Shown here: piece by piece, positions 1 through 6,106 of the stretch
Layout: every line of letters begins with the position of its first letter
Position numbering within the stretch: position 1 is the first letter of the stretch
Assembly: GCA_027578815.1 (NCBI GenBank)
Contig: JANBTH010000834.1
Span: forward strand, 1 to 10,794
From: Coemansia sp. RSA 1804
Lineage: Eukaryota; Kickxellomycota; Kickxellomycetes; Kickxellales; Kickxellaceae
DNA: 10,794 nucleotides
Reading direction: 5' to 3'
Position numbers and translations under genes: made by a program
The notes under the pieces: generated by a model
What the model saw: only the letters and a program-made list of their open reading frames with translations
Databases searched by the model: none
What the model was told of the DNA's origin: nothing

Positions 1-69
1 TTCTTGTGCTGCGCTGAGCGCCTTGCATAGCGTTTTTATCTCATTGCTTTTGTTTGTGGTTTCTGACAT
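1..69 (-). CDS. 5' end of an unidentified protein-coding gene, cut by the window edge (possibly TFIIS-like N-terminus)
   Basis: An ATG at 67-69 on the minus strand opens a frame that stays open for 23 codons to the edge of the window. Reading upstream in frame, a TAG lies seven codons before the ATG and a TGA lies further up, so this ATG is the first possible start. The visible residues are hydrophilic at first and then read EIKTLCKALSAAQE, which looks like an amphipathic helix. The short-helix start loosely resembles the N-terminal LW domain of transcription elongation factor TFIIS (a 'E-x-K-x-L-x-K-x-L' pattern). Twenty-three residues are too few to identify a family, so this is only a suggestion. 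The gene runs head-to-tail with AFG2, which ends at 375 on the same strand. Confidence 0.5.
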   Translation of the reverse strand, partial: MSETTNKSNEIKTLCKALSAAQE

Positions 70-374
70 TTCTGCCTCTCTGTTATAGACCTACAAATCG
101 AGTCAAAATAGAACCGGGTTGCCGCTGGACCTGCTTGTGATTACCGAGCAAAGAATAAGACGTATGCTTAAATAAAAAGATCTCAATTGGTTTTCTGCCA
201 AGTGCGCTTGATTCGGACAAAAAAGAGCAGCAAGAAGTCAATTAGCACTTTTTAAATTGCATTATCCACAAAAGAAAAAACAGAAAAACTTTTACACCTA
301 ATGAAGATCATGCTTCAAAAACGCGTCGCGTTTTTAAGCCAGTGATTTGTAAATTATCGGCTTTTGCTAAACAA
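70..374. promoter_or_regulatory. Intergenic region: 3' end of AFG2 and promoter of the left-edge gene
   Basis: This stretch of about 305 bases holds no convincing gene. It is AT-rich, with several A and T runs near 240-290. It must contain the 3' UTR and poly(A) site of AFG2 as well as the promoter and leader of the gene starting at 69, since both are on the minus strand. No canonical AATAAA was found on the minus strand close after the AFG2 stop. The one distinctive element is the small hairpin with an ACGCGT core at 317-335, listed separately. Confidence 0.5.
317..335. repeat. Short inverted repeat containing an ACGCGT (MCB-like) core
   Basis: AAAAACGC (317-324) and GCGTTTTT (328-335) are exact inverted repeats around a 3-base loop, GTC. 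The sequence includes ACGCGT at 321-326, which matches the MluI cell-cycle box bound by MBF-type regulators (Mbp1/Swi6, Cdc10) in ascomycete yeasts. It sits about 40 bases beyond the AFG2 stop and about 250 bases upstream of the left-edge ATG, so it could act in either 3'-end formation or promotion. Function is inferred from the motif only. Confidence 0.35.
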
Positions 375-2723
375 TCAAGATGCGTTGGTTAAACAAAAAG
401 GCGCCTCTGCCTTTTCCGCCCCACGTTTCATTTTCCGGTCATATTCAAGCGCTTCGGGCGAAACGCGCGATCTGAACTCCTTGAGACACCTGAGGAAGTG
501 CTTCATCTCGACACAGATCGCTTCGGGATCATCGCTTATTGCCGCCATTCCGGCTTCCTGACAGAGAGAGACCACCTCTGCTCCAGAAAACCCATCCGTC
601 TATAGTGAAACAAAGGAAAAACGAGTTAATGGACAAGTTGACAGATGATTTATGCAATGTTCAGGAAGTATCAGCAATGCTCGCCTTACCTTTTTTACGA
701 GCTCATCCACATTGACACTCGGGTCACACGCCATTCTTCGGAACTGGATATCAAAAATTGATTTTCTGGTGCTTTCGTCTGGCAGACCAACATATATTTT
801 CCTGTCTATGCGGCCTGGCCGAAGGATTGCGGGGTCGATATTCTCCAGCATATTTGTTGCTGCCACCACCGTTACTTCTACGAGCGGCTCAATGCCATCC
901 AACTCTGTAAGAAGCTGAGAAAGAACGCGGTCGGCTACCGATGTCCCGTCGCCTGAAGATCCACGGCTAACCGTTAGCGCATCAATCTCGTCAAAAAACA
1001 CAATTGACGGCGCTGCTGCCCGAGCCTTCCGAAACAAGTCACGAACGGCTTTCTCAGACTCGCCGACCCATTTGCTAAAAAGCTCCGGACCACGCACAGC
1101 TATAAAGTTCACTTTAGCCTCAGTCGCGAGCGCCTTGGCGGTCAGAGTCTTGCTACAGCCCGGTGGCCCGTACAGTAGAACACCCTTTGGTGGCCTTATA
1201 CCCAAACGTCTGAATGCTTCGGGGTGATTCAGCGGCCAGTCAACTGCTTCTTTCAGCTGGTTTTTTGTGTCCTGCTGGCCACCAATGTCGTCCCAGCTGA
1301 CGTTGGGAATCTCTAGCATTATTTCGCGCATACTGCTCGGCCTGACCACTTTCAGAGCATGCTGAAAGCCCTCATATCCAATATGGAGCGCATCGGGTCT
1401 GATGGTCTTACCAGCTGCTTTTGCCCTTGCTTCCTCAGTATTAAACGCCCGGATTGCATAAATTCCTGCTTCCCGTACAAGCGCCTCAATATCAGCACCA
1501 ACAAATCCATGGAGCTCTGCTGCCAGCGCTGCACGCTGCTCTTCGCTAAGACTGTTTGGCACTCGGCCAAGCTTCTTACTTAGAATGCTCAGCCGTGCTT
1601 GTTTGCCGGGTATTGGGATCTCGATCTCCTGGTCGAATCTCCCTGGACGACGTAGGGCCGGATCAATTGAATTGGGGCGGTTAGTTGCACCAATAAAGAA
1701 GACACGATCCAGGCCCGCCGTCTGTGCGCCGTCCATCAGTGTGAGAAGCGTAGCCACAATCCGCTTATCCGCCTCGCTATCGCCACCGTCTCGCTTTGGG
1801 CATAGTGCGTCAATCTCGTCAATAAATATGATGCTTGGGCTGTTTTCCTGTGCCTCTTTAACTATAGACGAGATCATTTTCTCGTTCTCCCCGTAGTACT
1901 TGTTAGTGATTTCTGCTCCATTTATAGTCGTGAAAAAGAAATCGCTGCTCTTCGCGACCGAGCGAGCCACAAGAGTTTTTCCTGTACCTGGCGGGCCATA
2001 CAAAAGTACGCCTCGAGGCGGGTTCAGGTGATACTGGGTGTATGTCTCTGGCCGCTTTAACGATGCGTCCACTAGAAGACTTATCGCCTTGATCTCATCT
2101 GCTAACCCGCCTACGGAATCCAAATGCGGTTGGTCTAGCGCCAGCGCATCGGGTTCTTGCACACCAACAGGGATAATCGATACAGATGTCGCTTCAAACG
2201 AAAACCTGGCACACTCGCCCTTTGAGGCACGTCTTTTGTTTTTTTGCAACCTGAGGCTTTCTATACACACCCTGCACGGCATCCCACGGATGCTAATATC
2301 TATATATTGTCCAGGGTAAACAAACTTGATATCGGAAAGCCTTTTTTTCGCAAGACTCTCGGTATATGAATCAAGCCCATTGCGTTTGCCAGGACAGCGG
2401 ATTCTAATGCTTAGGGCGGTTGTAGGTTCATATGAAATGCGCTTGACGTGGACCCTATCCCCAATGTTCGCTTGGCAGTTCAGCAGCACAGTCTCTGGAA
2501 GCCAAACCTCCTCGCCTGCAGATGACAACGGCCACACGCTTGCAAAGGCTGTGGGCCCTGTGCCGTGGTTGTCCACTGTGTATATTTGAACTACATCGCC
2601 AGCAAACATACCTTTTGCCTGCATGGATCCAGGCCTTATCAACACCATGCTCTGGCTGGACCCTCTGTTGCTACTCACACTTGCCGAAACAGTGGCTTCT
2701 AAGACGTCTCCAAACTGATCCAT
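375..2723 (-). CDS. AFG2: AFG2/Drg1 (SPATA5-type) tandem AAA+ ATPase, 60S ribosome maturation; two exons
   Basis: The coding sequence is 2723-690 joined to 599-375, giving 752 residues (yeast Afg2 is about 780). An N-terminal substrate domain (about 1-195) precedes two AAA+ modules. D1 has Walker A GPPGTGKT (243-250), Walker B IIFIDEIDA (298-306), sensor GATN (345-348) and arginine finger RRPGRFD (358-364). D2 has Walker A GPPGCSKT (519-526), Walker B IVFFDEIDAL (574-583), AATN (621-624) and RPGRID (635-640). The Cys-Ser variant of the D2 P-loop is typical of AFG2 and separates it from Cdc48. In the family, this hexamer extracts Rlp24 from cytoplasmic pre-60S particles so that shuttling factors recycle. 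The start is ATG 2721-2723; a GTG three codons upstream is not a credible eukaryotic start. Exon 2 restores the expected TDGFSGAEVV helix of the D2 lid, followed by a short C-terminal tail. Identification is firm; orthology within the AAA family rests on D2 and length. Confidence 0.95.
600..689 (-). other. Spliceosomal intron in AFG2 (90 nt, phase 0)
   Basis: On the minus strand the donor is AAG|GTAAGG (GT at 689-688) and the acceptor is TATAG (AG at 601-600). A TTAAC branch-point-like sequence (about 624-630) followed by a pyrimidine-rich run lies at a normal distance from the acceptor. Splicing joins codon 678 (Lys) directly to the conserved TDGFSGAEVV motif of the AAA lid, which is strong support. 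The unspliced frame runs open through the whole intron and stops exactly at its last codon, TAG, formed by the acceptor. This is the only intron I can support in the window. Confidence 0.92.
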
Positions 2724-3084
2724 TATGGACACCCTTTTGAATACAAAGAAAATAGATCTAGAAAACCAATGTTTTTACAAGTAGAATAGAGTTGACTGCG
2801 GAGGGCTTTGTAGAACAACCCATGTTTTTTGTAGGGGAGAAATGGGGGTATAATGGGTTTCATGTATTTTTATGGGGGGGGGGTTGTTTGCTTGAGGATA
2901 TGTGGTGTCTCAGTCGATTTGATGATAGAGCAGCCCATGAAGGGCAATTGGCGGTTTCTCTGTCTATTAGTTAGTCGGTTTAGCTTTTCCTTCAATAAAT
3001 CTATTTTCTCACTAGTGTTAATTGATTACTTGAAAATAACAAAGGAGAACACAGCTAGACAAGGGCTATTCGCAGAAAACGGCA
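2724..3084. promoter_or_regulatory. Intergenic region: AFG2 promoter/leader and 3' end of the upstream dehydrogenase
   Basis: About 360 bases lie between the AFG2 start and the stop of the neighbouring minus-strand dehydrogenase. No conserved protein is encoded; the small plus-strand frames here are low-complexity and unlike anything I recognise. In the AFG2 orientation the stretch contains C-tracts flanking a TATA-like segment (complement of 2850-2873) and one CCCCT (complement of AGGGG at 2833-2837), which resembles the yeast stress element STRE. No clear AATAAA was found for the dehydrogenase. Confidence 0.5.
2834..2883 (+). repeat. G-tract cluster ending in a ten-G homopolymer
   Basis: Four G runs lie within 50 bases on the plus strand: GGGG (2834-2837), GGGGG (2844-2848), GGG (2855-2857) and a run of ten G (2874-2883). 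The loops are 6, 6 and 16 bases. This could form a G-quadruplex on the plus strand, or an i-motif on the minus strand, which is the sense strand of AFG2. It lies about 110-160 bases upstream of the AFG2 ATG. Two related segments, 2821-2837 and 2861-2877, match at 13 of 17 positions and are 40 bases apart, suggesting local duplication. Confidence 0.55.
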
Positions 3085-3972
3085 TCACGATGTGTCTGCC
3101 TGATACTTGGTGTCGGCAGCCTCTGAGAGCTCCCGAAGTCGCATCAGCCTAGCGTACTGCTCTTGTGACACCATATGGTCTCTGCTTAGGTCTGACAACT
3201 TGGCATCCGCAACCGAATTATACTGCTCAAAGCTAGTGAATCCTGCCTCGCGAAGTACAATCTCGTCAACGCAAAAGTTTCCGCTAAACACGCGGCTATC
3301 TTGGGTCATAATCCAGAATGCGGCATCGGCCATGATCTCTGGTTTGCGTGGACACGCCTGTAAAGATTCGTTACCACACTCAGCCAGCCCATCAGTGTCA
3401 ATTGTCGTAAACGGCCACAACGTGTTGGATGCCACTCCAAACGGCTTCTGCTCCTCAGCAAGACCAAAGGCCATCAGCCCCATGCTGAACTTGGACATGG
3501 TATATGGCAGATTCTTTCTAAACCATTGTGGGTCAGTCTGCGGCATGGGACATAGCGTCAGAATATGGCCATTAGGACTTTTCTGCAGATACGTCAATGT
3601 ATACTTGACTACTGAAAAGGTTCCTCTTGTATTGATGTTGGTCATAAAGTCGTACTCACTCAACGTGATCTCGGTAGTGTCCTTAAGAACAAGAACTGTG
3701 GCATTGTTCACAAGCACATCAATTCCGCCAAACTTCTGAGCCGTCTGCTCAACTGCAGCCTTGACTTGATCCTCATACTGAATATCGCAAGATATCGCAA
3801 GAACCTGTGCACCGGCTGTCCGGATCGCATCTATGGCTGTGCTTCCAGCCGCATTCCGCGCCACCACCGCCACATTAGCTCCGTTTTGCGCACACTTGAG
3901 AGCAATGGCGCGGCCAATTCCGCGTGTCCCACCGGTTACGAAAACAGTCTTACCGCTCAATGGCTTGCTCAT
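3085..3972 (-). CDS. Divergent HSDL2-family short-chain dehydrogenase/reductase (Cys at the catalytic Ser position)
   Basis: This is a 295-residue classical SDR with one Rossmann domain. The cofactor motif TGGTRGIG is at 13-20, NNAT at 89-92, the helix Asn motif INTRG at 113-117 (Asn114), and YTMSK at 157-161 supplies Tyr157 and Lys161. It aligns along its whole length with the neighbouring dehydrogenase at 4102-4998 and shares late motifs such as LWP, IMADAA and SGNFC-DE. Three differences stand out. The catalytic Ser (147 in the neighbour) is Cys141 here. An 8-residue loop after the second strand, typical of HSDL2, is missing. The C-terminus ends ADTS and is not a peroxisomal signal. The protein lacks the SCP2 domain of animal HSDL2. 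The ATG at 3970-3972 begins the first strand as expected. It is probably an NAD(P)-dependent oxidoreductase or a modified-activity paralog; the substrate is unknown. Confidence 0.88.
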   Translation of the reverse strand: MSKPLSGKTVFVTGGTRGIGRAIALKCAQNGANVAVVARNAAGSTAIDAIRTAGAQVLAISCDIQYEDQVKAAVEQTAQKFGGIDVLVNNATVLVLKDTTEITLSEYDFMTNINTRGTFSVVKYTLTYLQKSPNGHILTLCPMPQTDPQWFRKNLPYTMSKFSMGLMAFGLAEEQKPFGVASNTLWPFTTIDTDGLAECGNESLQACPRKPEIMADAAFWIMTQDSRVFSGNFCVDEIVLREAGFTSFEQYNSVADAKLSDLSRDHMVSQEQYARLMRLRELSEAADTKYQADTS

Positions 3973-4101
3973 TTTTCTTATAGTAATAAAAATTGTTTCA
4001 TAAAAAAGAACGGGAGAAAAAGAAAGACAAAAGCCGCAATGTTTCCCACGCTTTATCTAAACCTTTGCTAGAAAATGACGTAATAGAGGTGTGAGTATGA
4101 G
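3973..4101 (-). promoter_or_regulatory. Short spacer between tandem dehydrogenases, with a TGACGTAA (CRE/ATF-like) site at 4076-4083
   Basis: These 129 bases must hold both the 3' end of the canonical dehydrogenase and the promoter of the divergent copy. TGACGTAA at 4076-4083 (TTACGTCA on the gene's own strand) resembles sites bound by CREB/ATF-type bZIP proteins such as fission yeast Atf1. It lies about 104 bases upstream of the ATG at 3972. A pyrimidine-rich stretch follows on the sense strand, as is usual for fungal promoters. The functional role is inferred. Confidence 0.4.
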
Positions 4102-4998
4102 CTAGAGCTTTGGGATTTTGCTCTTTTGCTGCTTGCGTACAGTCTCAAGATCAGCCAGCTGATTCGAATCCAGGAAAAAGTCAAGACTAAGGTCCTCTAG
4201 TTTGGTTCCAGAGACATTGTTGTATTTTTCAAAGTCAGTTATCCCAGCTCTGCGCAGAACCAGCTCATCCAAGCAAAAATTCCCAGAGAAATCGGCCGAT
4301 TTCTGGGTCAGAATGTGATGAGCTGCATCAGCCATGATGTCTGGCGTGCGAGAATGGCGAGGCACCCCTTCATTGCCCTGGTCGGCAATCCTAAGCGCTG
4401 CTGTCTCAATCAGCGTCAAAGGCCAGAGCGCGTTGACGGCTATTCCAAGCGGCTTGAACTCGCCTGCCATGCCCAAGACACAGAGGCTCATATTATACTT
4501 GGCAATGGTGTACGCCGGAAATGGAGCAAACCACTTCTCCTCCATTGACAGCGGAGGGCTAATGTTTAGTATATGCGGGTTGTTGCTCTTCTTCAGGTGT
4601 TCCAGGGCAAACTTTGAGACCATCCACGTTCCGCGCCCATTGATGCTGTGCATCAAATCGTAGCGCTTGACATCGGTTTCCTCGGTGCTTGCAAGGTGGA
4701 TGGCGGACGCGTTGTTAACGACAATGTCGATGGCTCCAAAGGTCTTGACAGTCTGGTCAATTGCGTTTCTGACCTGGTCCTCCTTACGAATATCGCACTG
4801 AATCGGCAGGGCCTTTCCGCCAGCATCCTCTATTTCGCGTGCAGCAGAGAATATGGTGCCTGGAAGCCTTGGGTTTGGGTCTGCAGTTTTTGCAGCAATG
4901 GCGATGTACGCACCGTCGTGTGCAGCACGGAGCGCAATGGCCTTGCCGATACCGCGGGAAGCCCCAGTAATAAACAGAACCTTCTTGCTGAGAGACAT
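4102..4998 (-). CDS. HSDL2: HSDL2-like short-chain dehydrogenase, probably peroxisomal
   Basis: This 298-residue classical SDR strongly resembles the SDR half of hydroxysteroid dehydrogenase-like protein 2. It carries TGASRGIG (11-18), the characteristic AAKTADPNPRLPGTI loop (35-49), NNAS (95-98), the INGRG helix motif (119-123), a NISPPL segment holding catalytic Ser147, and YTIAK with Tyr163 and Lys167. The full Asn-Ser-Tyr-Lys set is present, so it should be an active NAD(P)-dependent oxidoreductase. Animal HSDL2 adds a C-terminal SCP2 sterol-carrier domain that is absent here. The last three residues, PKL, fit the relaxed peroxisomal targeting signal type 1, with a basic residue nearby (KSKIPKL), so a role in peroxisomal fatty-acid or lipid metabolism is likely; the substrate is not known. 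The ATG at 4996-4998 places the first strand normally. It lies head-to-tail with its divergent paralog and shares a divergent promoter with the calcipressin gene. Confidence 0.93.
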   Translation of the reverse strand: MSLSKKVLFITGASRGIGKAIALRAAHDGAYIAIAAKTADPNPRLPGTIFSAAREIEDAGGKALPIQCDIRKEDQVRNAIDQTVKTFGAIDIVVNNASAIHLASTEETDVKRYDLMHSINGRGTWMVSKFALEHLKKSNNPHILNISPPLSMEEKWFAPFPAYTIAKYNMSLCVLGMAGEFKPLGIAVNALWPLTLIETAALRIADQGNEGVPRHSRTPDIMADAAHHILTQKSADFSGNFCLDELVLRRAGITDFEKYNNVSGTKLEDLSLDFFLDSNQLADLETVRKQQKSKIPKL

Positions 4999-5299
4999 GT
5001 GTCGAGAAACCCTTCTAGTAGCCCCTCCTTGTTTGGGTGTGCAGTTAGAAATAAGAGATACTTTGGTCTTTTGTCGTTAATACAGCCAGGGGGCATTCAA
5101 GAGTAGTAAGGCGAAATAGCGGAAAAGAAGAGAAGAACTGCCTTTTATCAATATTCTCTTCACATTCATCCCATTTTCATTCTCTGCAAGCTCACATGGC
5201 CAAAAACGCAAAACTAAAAGTGTGGAAAACATAGTTTTCGGTACCGAAGCCTTTTGTCTCCCACCTTTTGCGCATTTCAGAAATTAACTATAAAAAAGT
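4999..5299. promoter_or_regulatory. Divergent promoter between the HSDL2-like gene and calcipressin
   Basis: About 300 bases separate the two divergent ATGs. No gene is supported here; an out-of-frame minus-strand ATG at about 5096 overlaps the HSDL2-like start and would be a long overlapping upstream frame if transcribed. The distinctive elements are two overlapping palindromes at 5225-5248. TATAAAAAA at 5289-5297 sits only two bases before the calcipressin ATG, too close to act as its TATA box, and it supplies the in-frame TAA (5291-5293) that fixes the start. Confidence 0.5.
5225..5248. repeat. Two overlapping palindromes upstream of calcipressin
   Basis: GAAAAC-ATA-GTTTTC (5225-5239) is a perfect inverted repeat with a 3-base centre. 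It overlaps TTCGGTACCGAA (5237-5248), a perfect 12-base palindrome. The second contains inverted CGG/CCG triplets separated by two bases, the half-site type recognised by fungal Zn2Cys6 regulators, although such a short spacing is unusual. The pair lies 52-75 bases upstream of the calcipressin ATG, a position suited to dimeric regulators. Binding is inferred. Confidence 0.4.
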
Positions 5300-6106
5300 A
5301 TGGCGTGCAAAAACAGCAACACCAACGCGTTCAAATTCAAACCAGACGCTACCAACTCCCTGGTTGTGATTTTCGACCACTTTTCCGATGATGCATGCAC
5401 TGCACTGAATTCAAAACTAGAGGACTGCGGGCCATTGTGGCATTTTGTCAGGCTTAAATCCTTTGGGCGCTGCTTTGCTGTCTTCTCTAATACCCTTGAC
5501 GCACAAAAGGCCTTACACAGACTCAATTTGACAGAAGTACTTCCCGGCAACAAAATGCGAATGTATTATTCTATGCACACGCCTCAGTCACAGACTCAGA
5601 ACAACTTTCTTAATGTCCCTGCACAAGAGAAACTATGGCTTATCTCGCCTCCAGGCTCACCGGCGATTAACTGGCGTCAGACTCGAGAGGATCCGCCGAA
5701 TGCCACACATCTAGAACGCCGGCTTGAAGAAGCTCTTCAAGAGCTCAGCTTTGGACAGTTTTCTCTCAATCCTAAAGATGTTGCTGACTACAATAGTGCC
5801 GGGAGCGATGATGACAGCACATCTTTGCCGGAGATCTCTCGCACACTGAATCGGAGCCACGATGGTCAGGCTATGACCGCAAACAGCGACATCCTGTTGA
5901 CAGCTCGGCAACAGCAGCGGCAGCAACAACAGCTCGGTGTAGGAATGGCCCATACTTCAACACCGACAATTCTCATCCAGAACTGCGATATTCATGCTGG
6001 TTCGCACGACCAGCAGGTGTCTGGCAGTTCCCTCACAAGCAGACCTCCGACACCTGGTACTTTTCCAAGACATATTCCGCCGACAGCTCGACCACCACCT
6101 CAGTAG
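5300..6106 (+). CDS. rcn1: Calcipressin (RCAN/Rcn1 family), regulator of calcineurin
   Basis: This 268-residue protein has an N-terminal RRM-like domain (about 18-92; strand LVVIFDHF, then SFGRCFAVF and NKMRMYY) followed by the family signature LISPPGSPAI at 114-123, equivalent to the FLISPPxSPP motif of RCAN proteins. In the family the Ser residues of this motif are phosphorylated and control whether calcineurin is inhibited or assisted. The C-terminal half is low-complexity and probably disordered. It has an acidic Ser/Asp segment (165-175), a Gln-rich run (204-211), PTILIQ (222-227), which resembles the PxIxIT calcineurin-docking motif, and TSRPPTP (246-252), similar to the TxRPxxTP tail of animal RCANs. 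An in-frame TAA at 5291-5293 makes ATG 5300 the first possible start. It is longer than human RCAN1 because of the linker and tail. It probably acts in the cytosol in calcium-stress signalling. Confidence 0.9.
   Translation: MACKNSNTNAFKFKPDATNSLVVIFDHFSDDACTALNSKLEDCGPLWHFVRLKSFGRCFAVFSNTLDAQKALHRLNLTEVLPGNKMRMYYSMHTPQSQTQNNFLNVPAQEKLWLISPPGSPAINWRQTREDPPNATHLERRLEEALQELSFGQFSLNPKDVADYNSAGSDDDSTSLPEISRTLNRSHDGQAMTANSDILLTARQQQRQQQQLGVGMAHTSTPTILIQNCDIHAGSHDQQVSGSSLTSRPPTPGTFPRHIPPTARPPPQ
5909..5932 (+). repeat. CAG/CAA-rich tract encoding a Gln-rich run in calcipressin
   Basis: Eight consecutive codons encode QQQRQQQQ (residues 204-211) with mixed CAA and CAG codons interrupted by one CGG. 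The mixed codons suggest protein-level selection or old expansion rather than a fresh pure triplet expansion. It lies in the disordered linker just before the putative calcineurin-docking motif. Confidence 0.75.

Noticed and set aside
2724..2732. GTG three codons upstream as the AFG2 start
   Set aside because: The codon at 2730-2732 is GTG on the minus strand. Nuclear genes almost always start at ATG, and an ATG follows at 2721-2723.
2792..3152. Plus-strand small proteins in the AFG2 upstream region
   Set aside because: They are built on the G-tract and AT-rich sequence, with low-complexity Gly and hydrophobic runs and no conserved motif.
3107..3739. Plus-strand frame of about 210 codons
   Set aside because: It lies antisense to the well-supported dehydrogenase, begins without conserved context and resembles no family; it is a by-product of the codon bias of the real gene.
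4830..5096. Minus-strand 88-codon frame overlapping the HSDL2-like start
   Set aside because: Out of frame with the conserved protein and unlike any family; at most an overlapping upstream frame if transcription starts far upstream.
4648..5106. Plus-strand frame of about 150 codons over the HSDL2-like start
   Set aside because: Antisense shadow of a strongly conserved gene, Cys/Ser-rich with no recognisable domain.
5289..5297. TATAAAAAA as the calcipressin TATA box
   Set aside because: It ends two bases before the ATG, so transcription directed by it would start inside the coding region.
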